Assembly (NCBI GenBank): GCA_963702195.1
Contig: OY969725.1
Location: 3,247,770-3,311,769, forward strand
Direction of reading: 5' to 3'
From: AC-56 sp963702195
GTDB lineage: Bacteria; Actinomycetota; Thermoleophilia; Solirubrobacterales; 70-9
DNA length: 64,000 nt
Both the position numbers and the translations under genes were made by a program. The notes under the pieces were generated by a model. That model worked only from the letters and a program-made list of their open reading frames with translations, did not search any database and was not told where the DNA came from. Shown here in pieces: positions 8,897-17,111 of this stretch (its first letter is position 1; every line of letters begins with the position of its first letter).

Positions 8897-9288
8897 TGCC
8901 GCTCAGTGTAGGTATCGCGGAGCCAGTCGGAGACCGCAGAGGGCTCGGCCGCAAGCTGGGCGTCGGACAGCTGAGCGATCAGGCGCGCGTTCGCCCCTCC
9001 GCCAGCGCCCGGGGGCTCGATTGCGGCCACCGGGGTTCCCAGCTTCGTCGCGACGAGCACGGCCGCCAGCGACGCGCTCGAGTCCGACACAACAAGGACG
9101 GCATCGGGCTTGTTCTCACGGAGCAGGCGCTCGAACTCCCGCAGCTCCCGCGCGATCGCGGCGATCTCATCCGGGCCGCGCGCCAGGTCCGGGTCGTCGG
9201 GCCGGCGCTCGGCCTCGATCCCGGCCGCGGCGAGCCCGTCCTCGACCGCGCCGAGATTCGCGTGAGTTCCGACGATCAAGACGCTCAT
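8893..9288 (-). CDS. Small WecB-like (UDP-GlcNAc 2-epimerase N-domain-like) protein
   Basis: The 131-residue protein starts MSVLIVGTHANLGAVEDGL and contains PDAVLVVSDSSASLAAVLVA followed by TKLGTPVAAIEPP. That pattern resembles the segment of UDP-GlcNAc 2-epimerases reading roughly D-x-VLVxGDTxSxLAAALAAxxLGIPVAHVE. It covers only about a third of an epimerase and lacks its catalytic residues, so it is unlikely to epimerise on its own. It overlaps the dehydrogenase ATG by 4 nt. WecB and WecC act in successive steps, which supports a link. Function is inference. Confidence 0.6.
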   Translation of the reverse strand: MSVLIVGTHANLGAVEDGLAAAGIEAERRPDDPDLARGPDEIAAIARELREFERLLRENKPDAVLVVSDSSASLAAVLVATKLGTPVAAIEPPGAGGGANARLIAQLSDAQLAAEPSAVSDWLRDTYTERQ

Positions 9289-9354
9289 GCACGAAGCCTG
9301 ACCGATTTTCGGGTGCCCTGATTGAGCCGCCGTGATGGGGGGATATAGATTTCG

Positions 9355-9465
9355 ATGTCGATGAGCCGGATTCTCGCCCCGCTTAACCTCGGTGTCGGAG
9401 CGACGCGCCACCTGATCTGGTACCTCAGCTATCAGATCACCGGCGAGGCGCGAGGCCACGAGTAG
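9355..9465 (+). CDS. Possible 36-residue small protein
   Basis: A short frame begins MSMSRILAPLNLG, has a hydrophobic/aromatic centre (HLIWYLSYQITG) and ends at TAG 25 nt before the acyl-CoA synthetase ATG. A G-run (GGGGGG) lies about 13 nt before the start. Composition is unlike shadow frames here, with several Leu, Tyr and Trp and few Arg. I do not recognise a family. It could equally be chance in a 200-nt intergenic region. Confidence 0.3.
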   Translation: MSMSRILAPLNLGVGATRHLIWYLSYQITGEARGHE

Positions 9466-9490
9466 GGCAGTCACAGCGAAGGGATCGACG

Positions 9491-11068
9491 ATGGACGGGC
9501 TGATGATGGATCGCCCCCTGCTCGTCAAGCAGATCGCCGAGCGCGCCGCCACGGTCTTCGGGCGGCGCGAGGTGGTCGCGCGAACCCAGGACGGTGTGGA
9601 GCGGACGACCTACGCCCAGATCGTCGAGCGCGCGCGGCGGCTGGCCAGCGCCCTCACGGAGCTGGGGGTCCAGCCGGGAGACCGCGTCGCGTCCTTCGCC
9701 TGGAACTCGATCCGCCATCTCGAGCTCTACCTCGCCGTGCCGTCGATGGGCGCCGTCCTCCACACCCTGAACGTCCGCCTGTTCGAGGACGACCTCCGTT
9801 ACATCACGACCCACGCCGACGACCGGATCGTGTTCGTCGACGCCTCCCTCGCCGGGGCGATGCCTGCCTTCGAGGCCACCGACCGCGAGGTCGTGATGCC
9901 CGACGGCCCCGGTGAGCGGGACGGAGCGCTCGCCTACGAGGAGCTGATCGCGACCGGCGATCCCTCGTTCGAGTTTCCGGAGCTCGACGAGAACACGGCG
10001 GCGGCCATGTGCTACACGAGCGGCACCACGGGGCGGCCGAAGGGGGTCCTGTACTCGCACCGGTCGATCGTCCTGCACACGCTCGGCGCCGGGCTGCCGG
10101 ACTCGATGGGGATCCGCGAGGCCGACTCGGTGATGCCCGTCGTGCCGATGTTCCACGCGATGGCGTGGGGGATTCCATACGTCGCGACGATGGTGGGCGC
10201 GCGACAGGTCCTGCCGGGCCCAGACCTCTCACCCGGCGGATTGGCCGACCTCATCGCGACCGAGCGCGTGACGTGGAGCGCCGGCGTCCCGACCATCTGG
10301 AACGGGATGCTCGAGCTCGACCCGCCGCCGGATCTGAGCAGCCTGCGCGAGCTGAAGGCGGGCGGGGCCGCTGTGCCCGAGTCACTCATCCGCGGCTTCG
10401 CCGAGCGGTTCGGGATCTCGCTCGTGCAGGGCTGGGGGATGACCGAGACGAGCCCGCTGGCGGCGACCTCGAGGATGCCCGGTGACGTCGAGCTCTCCGA
10501 GGACGAGGAGTACTCGCTGCGCGCCGCGCAGGGCCGGATCCTCCCCTTCATCGATTTCCGCATCGACGCCTCGAGCGGCGGCGAGCTCCAGGTCCGCGGC
10601 CCGTGGATCGCACGCGCCTACTACCAGGACCCGGATTCCGGCGAGAAGTTCACCGAGGACGGCTGGCTGCGCACCGGCGACGTCGCCGAGCTCGAGCGCG
10701 ATGCCTACATCCGGCTCGTGGACCGCACCAAGGACCTGGTCAAGTCGGGCGGCGAGTGGATCTCGTCGGTTGAGCTGGAGAACGCGGTGATGGCCCACCC
10801 CGACGTGGTCGAGGCCGCCGTGATCGCGATTCCGGACGAGCGCTGGAGCGAGCGGCCGTGCGCCTGCGTCGTCCTGCGCGCCGGCTCGGAGGCGGATGCC
10901 GACGCGATTCGCGAGCACCTCGCCGGACGAGTGGCGAAGTGGTGGATCCCCGAGCGGATCGAGTTCATCGCCGAGGTCCCGAAGACCTCGGTCGGAAAGT
11001 TCGACAAGAAGGTCCTCCGGGGCCGCTTCGCGAGCGCCGAAGCGCCAGTCGCCTCAGAGCGCGGCTAG
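9491..11068 (+). CDS. Acyl-CoA synthetase (AMP-dependent, long-chain fatty acid type)
   Basis: The 525-residue adenylate-forming enzyme activates a fatty acid to acyl-CoA. Visible motifs in order: P-loop YTSGTTGRPKG, the gate/substrate region MFHAMAWG, A5 motif QGWGMTETSP, A7 TGDVAEL, hinge DRTKDLVKSGGEWIS and the catalytic lysine region PKTSVGKFDKKVLRG near the C-terminus. Length is normal. AAGGGA lies about 6-11 nt before the ATG. It is followed by a ParB-like gene with its own promoter-like hexamer, so they need not be co-transcribed. Confidence 0.93.
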   Translation: MDGLMMDRPLLVKQIAERAATVFGRREVVARTQDGVERTTYAQIVERARRLASALTELGVQPGDRVASFAWNSIRHLELYLAVPSMGAVLHTLNVRLFEDDLRYITTHADDRIVFVDASLAGAMPAFEATDREVVMPDGPGERDGALAYEELIATGDPSFEFPELDENTAAAMCYTSGTTGRPKGVLYSHRSIVLHTLGAGLPDSMGIREADSVMPVVPMFHAMAWGIPYVATMVGARQVLPGPDLSPGGLADLIATERVTWSAGVPTIWNGMLELDPPPDLSSLRELKAGGAAVPESLIRGFAERFGISLVQGWGMTETSPLAATSRMPGDVELSEDEEYSLRAAQGRILPFIDFRIDASSGGELQVRGPWIARAYYQDPDSGEKFTEDGWLRTGDVAELERDAYIRLVDRTKDLVKSGGEWISSVELENAVMAHPDVVEAAVIAIPDERWSERPCACVVLRAGSEADADAIREHLAGRVAKWWIPERIEFIAEVPKTSVGKFDKKVLRGRFASAEAPVASERG

Positions 11069-11090
11069 CAACTCTCAGCTCCCACGGAGC

Positions 11091-11096
11091 TACATT
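11091..11096 (+). promoter_or_regulatory. -10-like element of the ParB-like gene
   Basis: TACATT ends 6 nt before the GTG at 11103, with no ribosome site between. The spacing predicts a leaderless mRNA. Inferred from position only. Confidence 0.4.
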
Positions 11097-11102
11097 GGCC
11101 GG

Positions 11103-11999
11103 GTGGCGCCGGACACCGGTTTTCCCACCCAGGACGCGCAGAGCGACTTCAGTCGCGCGCGCCGGCGGCAGGCCCTGTCCCGGCTGGCAAGGCGCCTGCG
11201 CCGTGAGCCCGACGACGTCAACGTCATCTTGCCGTTCGACGAGGTCACCGACGCCCTCGGCTGGCGGGGTGAGCGCTATGTGGGGCTGGAGGTCATACCG
11301 CTCGATTCCATCGTCGGGACCGTGGACCGCTCGCGTGACTTCGACCGCAGCTTCCGCCCCACCTCACGCAGGGTGCGCCGCCGCTGGGAGGGAATCGCGG
11401 CCGCCGTGCGGCGCGGCGAATCGATGCCGCCGATCGACGTCTACAGGGTCGGCGACATGCACTTCGTGCGCGACGGCCACCACCGAGTGTCGGTCGCGCG
11501 GGCAATGGGGCTGGGCACCATCGACGCCTACGTCACCGAGGTCGTCACGGCCATCGGGGCAGGGCAGCGAACGAGGCTTCGCGACCTCGCCCTGAAGAGC
11601 CACGAGCGCCTGTTCTTCGAGCGCGTCCCGCTTCCGGCCGACCTCCGGGCGCGGATCCAGCTCTCGGACGAGTGGCGCTACGCCGAGCTGGCGGAGAGCG
11701 TGGAGGCCTGGGGCTTGCGCGCCATGCAGGGGCTCGGCGAGTTCCTGACGCGCGAGGCGGTCGCCGAGCGCTGGTTCAGCGAGGAGTACGACCCGGTGGT
11801 GACCATGCTTCGCGAGGCCGACCTGATCGGCTCCGGCACCGAGACCGAGGCCTATCTGCGCGTGGCAGGCCTGCGGTACCTGCTGCTGCGCACCCACGAG
11901 TGGAGTGACGAGGTGGTCGAGCGGCTCCGGCGGGAGCTGAGCCACCCGTCGCCCGACGAGGACACGCTCGTCCATCGCCTGCGCAAGGAGCTGCCGTAG
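11103..11999 (+). CDS. ParB/sulfiredoxin-fold protein, orphan
   Basis: The 298-residue protein has a ParB-like nuclease-domain core: PPIDVYRVGDMHFVRDGHHR followed by VSVARAMGLGTIDAYV (about 105-145). This is the region that in ParB binds CTP and in sulfiredoxin binds ATP. The N-terminal third is basic. The C-terminal 120 residues are helical (READLIGSGTETEAYLRVAG) and lack a ParB helix-turn-helix. There is no parA partner. It is therefore an orphan member whose substrate is unknown. The GTG start was preferred because the frame further upstream overlaps the synthetase gene and is Ser/Arg-rich. Confidence 0.75.
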   Translation: MAPDTGFPTQDAQSDFSRARRRQALSRLARRLRREPDDVNVILPFDEVTDALGWRGERYVGLEVIPLDSIVGTVDRSRDFDRSFRPTSRRVRRRWEGIAAAVRRGESMPPIDVYRVGDMHFVRDGHHRVSVARAMGLGTIDAYVTEVVTAIGAGQRTRLRDLALKSHERLFFERVPLPADLRARIQLSDEWRYAELAESVEAWGLRAMQGLGEFLTREAVAERWFSEEYDPVVTMLREADLIGSGTETEAYLRVAGLRYLLLRTHEWSDEVVERLRRELSHPSPDEDTLVHRLRKELP

Positions 12000-12036
12000 C
12001 CGGCCGGTCCGCCCGCCAAGCGACTCGGGCCAGGCG

Positions 12037-13218
12037 TCAGGACGCCGCCAGGCTCCGCCCGTTCTCGAGATTGAAGAAGTGGAGCTTCGACGAGTCGAGC
12101 CAGAGCTCGACCTCCGCGCCGCGCTCGATGCGGCTCGCCGACTCGACGCGAGCGACGACCTGGCCGTCGCTCGCGCCCGGGACCTCGGCCGTGCCGGCGT
12201 CCTCGGCGAGCTCGCGGAGCTCCTCCGACTCGACCTGCGACTCCTCGACCTGGAAGTACACGTACTTCTCGGCGCCGAGCGACTCGACGAGATCGACCGT
12301 GGTCTTGAACGCGGAACCGCGATCCCGGACGTCGTCGGAGACGAGCGAGGCGTCCTCGAGGCTCTCGGGCCTGACACCGGCGATCACGGACTGGCCCGCC
12401 TGCCCGCCGGCGGCTCGCTCGCGAGACTCACCGGTGAGGCGAATCTCGCCCATCGGCAGGTGCGCCGTCTCGCCGTTGAGCGTCGCGGGCATGAAGTTCA
12501 TCGCCGGCGAGCCGATGAACCCCGCCACGAACAGGTTGGTGGGCTTGTCGTAGAGCTCTGCCGGCGAGCCGACCTGCTGCAGGACCCCAGCGCGCATCAC
12601 CGCCACCCGGTCGCCCAGCGTCATCGCCTCGGTCTGGTCGTGGGTGACGTAGACGGTGGTCGTTCCGAGCCGCGCCTGGATCCGCGAGACCTCGGTGCGC
12701 ATCTGGACCCGGAGCTTCGCGTCGAGGTTCGACAGCGGCTCGTCCATGAGGAACGCCTTGGGGTCGCGGACGATCGCCCGCCCCATCGCCACCCGCTGGC
12801 GCTGGCCTCCGGAGAGGTTGGCCGGCTTGCGGTCGAGGTGCTGGGTGAGGTCGAGGATCTTGGCCGCCTCGTCCACCTTGCCGGTGATCTCGCTCTCCGG
12901 CGCCTTGGCGAGCTTCAACGGGAACGCCATGTTCTCCCTGACCGTCATGTGGGGATACAGCGCGTAGTTCTGGAACACCATCGCGATGTCGCGGTCCTTG
13001 GGGGCGATCTGGTTGACCACGTCCTCCCCGATGCGCAGCTCGCCGGCGGTGATGTCCTCGAGGCCGGCGATCATTCGCAGCGCGGTCGACTTCCCGCACC
13101 CGGACGGACCGACGAGGATCATGAACTCGCCGTCGCCCACCTCCAGGTCCATCTCGCGCACGGCCTCGAAGCCGTCCGGGTAGCGCTTCGTGACCTTGTC
13201 GAGAACGATCTCGGCCAT
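12037..13218 (-). CDS. Sugar ABC transporter ATP-binding protein (UgpC/MsmK family)
   Basis: The 393-residue ATPase has Walker A GPSGCGKST, Q-loop FQNYALYPHM, signature LSGGQRQRVAMGRAI, Walker B FLMDEPLSNLD and H-loop YVTHD, then a C-terminal OB-type regulatory domain (about 240-390) with GVRPESLED. Family members energise MalFG-type permeases for sugars, trehalose or glycerol-3-phosphate. It is the last gene of a four-gene operon, 16 nt after the MalG-type permease. The presence of its own dedicated ATPase suggests a complete importer. Confidence 0.95.
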   Translation of the reverse strand: MAEIVLDKVTKRYPDGFEAVREMDLEVGDGEFMILVGPSGCGKSTALRMIAGLEDITAGELRIGEDVVNQIAPKDRDIAMVFQNYALYPHMTVRENMAFPLKLAKAPESEITGKVDEAAKILDLTQHLDRKPANLSGGQRQRVAMGRAIVRDPKAFLMDEPLSNLDAKLRVQMRTEVSRIQARLGTTTVYVTHDQTEAMTLGDRVAVMRAGVLQQVGSPAELYDKPTNLFVAGFIGSPAMNFMPATLNGETAHLPMGEIRLTGESRERAAGGQAGQSVIAGVRPESLEDASLVSDDVRDRGSAFKTTVDLVESLGAEKYVYFQVEESQVESEELRELAEDAGTAEVPGASDGQVVARVESASRIERGAEVELWLDSSKLHFFNLENGRSLAAS

Positions 13219-13234
13219 TCCTTTCCCTCCTCCT

Positions 13235-14077
13235 TTAGCCCTTGACGGCGCCCGCGGTCAATCCGGCGACGATGCGGCGCTGGAAGAACAACACGAAGAT
13301 GATGATGGGGACGGTGACGATCACGGCCGCCGCGGCGATGTTCCCCGTCGGCGCGGTGAACTGCGACTCGCCGGTGAAGAAAGCCAGCGCGGCCGGGACC
13401 GTGCGGGCGTTGTTCGACGACGTCAGCGTGATCGCGAACAGGAAGTCGTTCCAGCAGAAGATGAAGACGAGGATCGCGGCCGTGAACGTGCCCGGAGCGG
13501 CGAGCGGCAGGATCACCTTGCGGAATGCCTGAAACGGCGTCGCGCCGTCCACCTGCGCCGCCTGCTCGAGGTCCCAGGGGATCTCGCGATAGAAGGCAAC
13601 GAGCACGTAGATCGCAAGCGGGAGGGAGAAGGTGAGATAGGGGATGATCAGGCCGAGGTAGGTGTCGTAGAGGCCGATCGCTCGCCACATGTCGAACAGG
13701 GGGCCGATCGTGGAGATCGTCGGGAAGATCGCGAGCGCGAGCGCGCCACCCAGGATCAGGGCCTTGCCGGGGAAGTTGAGGCGGGCGATCGCGTAGGCGG
13801 CGAACGCTGCGAGCACGATCGCGATCGTGGTGGCGATCAGCGCGATCGCGATCGAGTTGACCAGCGGATGCAGGAAGGGACTGTTGTCGAATCCGCCCTC
13901 GAACAGGACCTTGTAGTTGTCGAACGTCCAATGTGCGGGGAGGAAGCGGCCGTCGATGACCGATTCTGGGGTCTTGAACGACAGGGAGATGATCCAAATG
14001 AGCGGGATCAGCGCGAACACGAGCACGACGAGGATCAAGATGCTCCAGAGCGCGTATTCCCTCGTGCCTCGGCGCAT
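13235..14077 (-). CDS. Carbohydrate ABC transporter permease, MalG type
   Basis: The 280-residue inner-membrane protein has six hydrophobic spans and the EAA loop EQAAQVDGATPFQAF followed by RKVILPLAAPG, which docks on the ATPase. The N-terminal span (LWSILILVVLVFALIPLIW) and the conserved start of the permease fold fit the MalG/UgpE branch. It lies 11 nt after the MalF-type gene and 16 nt before the ATPase gene. Substrate is not determined. Confidence 0.94.
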   Translation of the reverse strand: MRRGTREYALWSILILVVLVFALIPLIWIISLSFKTPESVIDGRFLPAHWTFDNYKVLFEGGFDNSPFLHPLVNSIAIALIATTIAIVLAAFAAYAIARLNFPGKALILGGALALAIFPTISTIGPLFDMWRAIGLYDTYLGLIIPYLTFSLPLAIYVLVAFYREIPWDLEQAAQVDGATPFQAFRKVILPLAAPGTFTAAILVFIFCWNDFLFAITLTSSNNARTVPAALAFFTGESQFTAPTGNIAAAAVIVTVPIIIFVLFFQRRIVAGLTAGAVKG

Positions 14078-14088
14078 CTAAGCCTCCC

Positions 14089-15015
14089 TCACGTCCCCGG
14101 CCTTCCCTCCGCCAGGCGGACGTCGAAGGCCCGGATGAAGACGAACGCGATCAGCAGCACGCTGAGGAAGATGAGCACGGAGACCGCCGACCCGAGGCCC
14201 AGGTTGGTGCGCGAGATGATCTGGTTGTAGCCCAGGATGGACACCGACTCGGTGTCCTGAGCGCCCCGAGTCATGATGAAGGGGTTGTCGAAGATCCTGA
14301 ACGCGTCCAGGGTGCGGAACAGCAGCGCGACCAGGATCGCGGGCTTCATCAGCGGCAGGGTGATGCGGAAGAAGCGCTGCGCCGCGTTCGCCCCGTCGAC
14401 CTTCGCCGCCTCGTAGAGCCCCTCGTCGATCGTCGTCAACCCGGCCAGCAGCAGCAGCGCCATGAACGGCGTCGTCTTCCAGACCTCGGCCATGATGATC
14501 ACCGCCATCGCGCTCCAGTGGCCCCCGAACCAGGCCTTGTCGATGCCGAGCGCAGGGTTCACGAACCCCGTGTCGGGGGCGAACGCGAACTGCCAGGCGA
14601 ACGCGGCGACCACGGTGATGATGCCGTAGGGGATCAGCACCGACGTCCGGACCACCCCCCGTCCGAAGAGAGCGCGGTACATCACCAGGGCGATGATCAT
14701 CCCGAGGGTGAGCTCGATCGCGACTGACACGATCGTGATGAAGACCGTGTTCCAGACGTCCTGCCACCACAGCGACGCGGTCAGCACCGTCTTGTAGTTG
14801 GTCAGCCCGGCCCAGCTCGTGTCGTTGGGGAAACGCAGGTCCAGGTTCTGAAGCGACAGGACGATCGCGTAGACGATCGGGTACGCCGTCACCAGCAGCA
14901 TCACGATCACCGCGGGTGCGCAGAGCATCCAGCCGAGGCGACGCTCCGAGCGGGCGCGCCCGGTCGCGGCGGGCCGGCGGCCGCCCAGGCGCAGCCGGCC
15001 AGCGGTCGCGTTCAC
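14089..15015 (-). CDS. Carbohydrate ABC transporter permease, MalF type
   Basis: The 308-residue protein has a basic N-terminus (GRRPAATGRARSERRLG), six membrane spans and the EAA motif EAAKVDGANAAQRFFRITLP. It forms the heterodimeric channel with the MalG-type protein. Its GTG start overlaps the stop of the binding-protein gene (GTGA), so translation is probably coupled. It lacks the long periplasmic loop of E. coli MalF, as is usual in actinobacteria. Confidence 0.94.
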   Translation of the reverse strand: MNATAGRLRLGGRRPAATGRARSERRLGWMLCAPAVIVMLLVTAYPIVYAIVLSLQNLDLRFPNDTSWAGLTNYKTVLTASLWWQDVWNTVFITIVSVAIELTLGMIIALVMYRALFGRGVVRTSVLIPYGIITVVAAFAWQFAFAPDTGFVNPALGIDKAWFGGHWSAMAVIIMAEVWKTTPFMALLLLAGLTTIDEGLYEAAKVDGANAAQRFFRITLPLMKPAILVALLFRTLDAFRIFDNPFIMTRGAQDTESVSILGYNQIISRTNLGLGSAVSVLIFLSVLLIAFVFIRAFDVRLAEGRPGT

Positions 15016-16292
15016 AGCAGGCCCCTTCGGGCGACGCCGTCCTCGACGTTCGACTTCAGCTCGTCGTAGGACGGCGTCACGTCGTTCGGGTCGATCCGAT
15101 CCGGCGGCTGGAGCGCGTCCTGGATCGCCAGGGACACGTCCTGGTAGACCGGGGTCAGGGGCCGCGGCCCCGCCGACTCGATCGACTTCTCCACCAGGTT
15201 CGAGAAGCCCGGGTAAGCGTCCTTGACGACCTTGTTGGAATAGAGCGCCGGCCGGCTCGGCGGCAGCCCGTCGAGCTCGGTGGCGGTCAGCTCACCCTTC
15301 GCGCTCCCGATGCACTCGGCAGCCTGGAAGGCCTGGTCCGGATGCTGGGAATAGGCCCCGACGCCGATGTTGAAGCCCCCGAGCGGCGGCTTGCTCGGCT
15401 TGCCGGGCACGACACCGGGATACCTCGCGAAGCCCATGTTCTTGAACACGTCCGGCGCGTTCTCCTTGGCGCTTCCGTAGGCGAACGTGTAGTTGAGCAT
15501 GAACGCCGAGCTGCCCGACTCGAAGCCGAGCCGTGCTGTGTCCTCGGTCGAGGTGGAGATGTTGGTGGCCGCGGCGGGCGAGTGCGCGAGGCGGCCCATG
15601 ACCTGGAGCGCCTCGTCCGTCGGCTTTTGCTGCAGCGCCACCGTCTGGGGCCCGGACAGGATCTGGCCTCCCGCGGACTGGAGGAGCGCGTTGAACCAGA
15701 CCGTGAAGCCCTCGTACTTGTTGGCCTGGAGCTGGATCTTGTGAGGCTTTCCCTCCTTTGCCAGCTGCTCGGCCTCGTCGATCATCTGCCCCCACGTCGT
15801 CGGGACCTTCGTCACCAGATCCTTGCGGTACCAGAGGAGCTGAGTGTTGGAGTTGAACGGCGCGCCATACACCTGGCCCTTGAACGACGCCGTCTTCACG
15901 ACGCTGGGAAAGACACCCTTGGTCACCTTCTGCGCCTTCGCACTCGGGAACGGGCGGATCCATCCGGCGTTCGCGAACTCGCCCGTCCAGATCACGTCCA
16001 TGCCGATCAGGTCCACGCTCGAGTCCTTCGCCGCCAGGCGGCGCACCAGCTGCTCGCGCTGATCGCTGGCAACCGTGGGCAGGAGGTTCAGCTTGATGTC
16101 GTACTCGCCGTTCGACGCCTTGCTGCAATCGGCGGCGACCTTCTGGATGGTCCCACCGGGCTGGGTGGCGACGAACCAGTTCAGGGCCACCGGGCCGCCC
16201 GTGCCGGAGCTCCCGCATCCGGCGACGGCGATGGCCGCGCACGCGAGACCGGCGAGACCTACCGGGCGTAATCTGAGCCAAGTCGTACCGAT
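15012..16292 (-). CDS. Extracellular sugar-binding lipoprotein, start codon apparently ATC
   Basis: The mature protein (KVAADCSKASNGEYDIKLNL onward) is a family-1 solute-binding protein for the ABC importer encoded downstream. The first canonical start (GTG 16190, giving VALNWF) would remove the signal peptide. Reading upstream in frame gives a full lipoprotein signal, LRLRPVGLAGLACAAIAVAG then Cys26, with lipobox AVAGC. No ATG, GTG or TTG exists in frame ahead of it. A GGAGG repeat lies 4-7 nt before an ATC at 16290-16292, which I take as the likely start. An assembly indel is the alternative. Product: 426 residues. Confidence 0.8.
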   Translation of the reverse strand: MGTTWLRLRPVGLAGLACAAIAVAGCGSSGTGGPVALNWFVATQPGGTIQKVAADCSKASNGEYDIKLNLLPTVASDQREQLVRRLAAKDSSVDLIGMDVIWTGEFANAGWIRPFPSAKAQKVTKGVFPSVVKTASFKGQVYGAPFNSNTQLLWYRKDLVTKVPTTWGQMIDEAEQLAKEGKPHKIQLQANKYEGFTVWFNALLQSAGGQILSGPQTVALQQKPTDEALQVMGRLAHSPAAATNISTSTEDTARLGFESGSSAFMLNYTFAYGSAKENAPDVFKNMGFARYPGVVPGKPSKPPLGGFNIGVGAYSQHPDQAFQAAECIGSAKGELTATELDGLPPSRPALYSNKVVKDAYPGFSNLVEKSIESAGPRPLTPVYQDVSLAIQDALQPPDRIDPNDVTPSYDELKSNVEDGVARRGLL

Positions 16293-17097
16293 TTCTCCTC
16301 CTCCACGGCTCGACTGGCCGCCTCCTACCCTGTCAGATAACTCACAAACCCCAGCCGACCTGAAAGCCGAAGCCGGCTATCTGGAGAGCGCCACGCAGCG
16401 GCTTCGCGAGGCGCTCGGGGAGGACCTGGTGGGCGTCTATGCCGGCGGCTCGTTCGCGCTCGGCGACTACCTCCCCGGCCGCAGCGACCTGGACGTCGCG
16501 GCCGTCGGCTGCTCGCCCCTCTCGCGCGAGCTCGCGGATGCGGCTGCCGCGAGCCTGCGCCACGAGGCGCTGCCCTGCCCCGCCAGGCGTCTCGAGCTCG
16601 TCGTCTACCGCGCCGAGACGGCGCGCTCCGGCAGCGCCACCCGAGACTTCGAGCTCAACCTCAACACCGGCGAGGGGGTACCGCTGCGCGCACAGCGCGG
16701 TGGCGCCCCGGGCGAGGTCGGATCGCACTGGTTCCCCATCGACCGCAGCGTCCTTGCACAGGCCGGGGTGGCTCTCGTCGGCCCCCCGGCCGGTGAGGTG
16801 TTCGCTCCGATCCGACCCGCCGAGCTGGCGCCGGTCCTGGTCGAGTCGATCCGCTGGCATCGCGACCACGCCGGTGGGATGAGCGACGCGGTGCTCAACG
16901 CGTGCCGGGCGTTGCGCTTCGCCGAGGAGGGACGCTGGTCGTCAAAGCCCGCGGCGGGGCGCTGGGCGGTCGAGGAGGGGCTGGCTCCGGGCGAGCTCAT
17001 CGCAGCCGCCATCAACGCCCGCACGCAGGGGAGCCGCCTCGCTCCGTCGGAGGTCGCCGCATTCCTTGGATCCGCTGAGGGCCACCTCCAGCGGTGA
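16231..17097 (+). CDS. Nucleotidyltransferase, AadA-like (DUF4111-type C-terminus)
   Basis: The conserved part begins near 16360 and shows the nucleotidyltransferase signature GVYAGGSFALGDYLPGRSDL followed by DVAAVG, giving the G-S plus D-x-D metal site. The C-terminal part (RWHRDHAGGMSDAVLNACR, then WSSKPAAGRWAVEE) matches aminoglycoside adenylyltransferase-like proteins such as AadA. Resistance is not shown; many actinobacterial homologues have unknown acceptors. The start is unresolved: the only in-frame ATG (16231) would overlap the divergent lipoprotein signal sequence, and nearer options are CTG at 16330 or 16360. Confidence 0.7.
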   Translation: MAAHARPARPTGRNLSQVVPISPPPRLDWPPPTLSDNSQTPADLKAEAGYLESATQRLREALGEDLVGVYAGGSFALGDYLPGRSDLDVAAVGCSPLSRELADAAAASLRHEALPCPARRLELVVYRAETARSGSATRDFELNLNTGEGVPLRAQRGGAPGEVGSHWFPIDRSVLAQAGVALVGPPAGEVFAPIRPAELAPVLVESIRWHRDHAGGMSDAVLNACRALRFAEEGRWSSKPAAGRWAVEEGLAPGELIAAAINARTQGSRLAPSEVAAFLGSAEGHLQR

Positions 17098-17111
17098 CGT
17101 GCGCCGCTTCC

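Noticed and set aside
12079..13245. 388-codon plus-strand frame across the sugar ABC ATPase gene
   Set aside because: It mirrors the minus-strand ATPase, whose Walker motifs are intact. Similar mirror frames occur opposite most GC-rich genes here.
16440..17097. Aminoglycoside resistance gene
   Set aside because: The nucleotidyltransferase is AadA-like in motif only; actinobacterial homologues of this sort are often not resistance genes, so no resistance is claimed.
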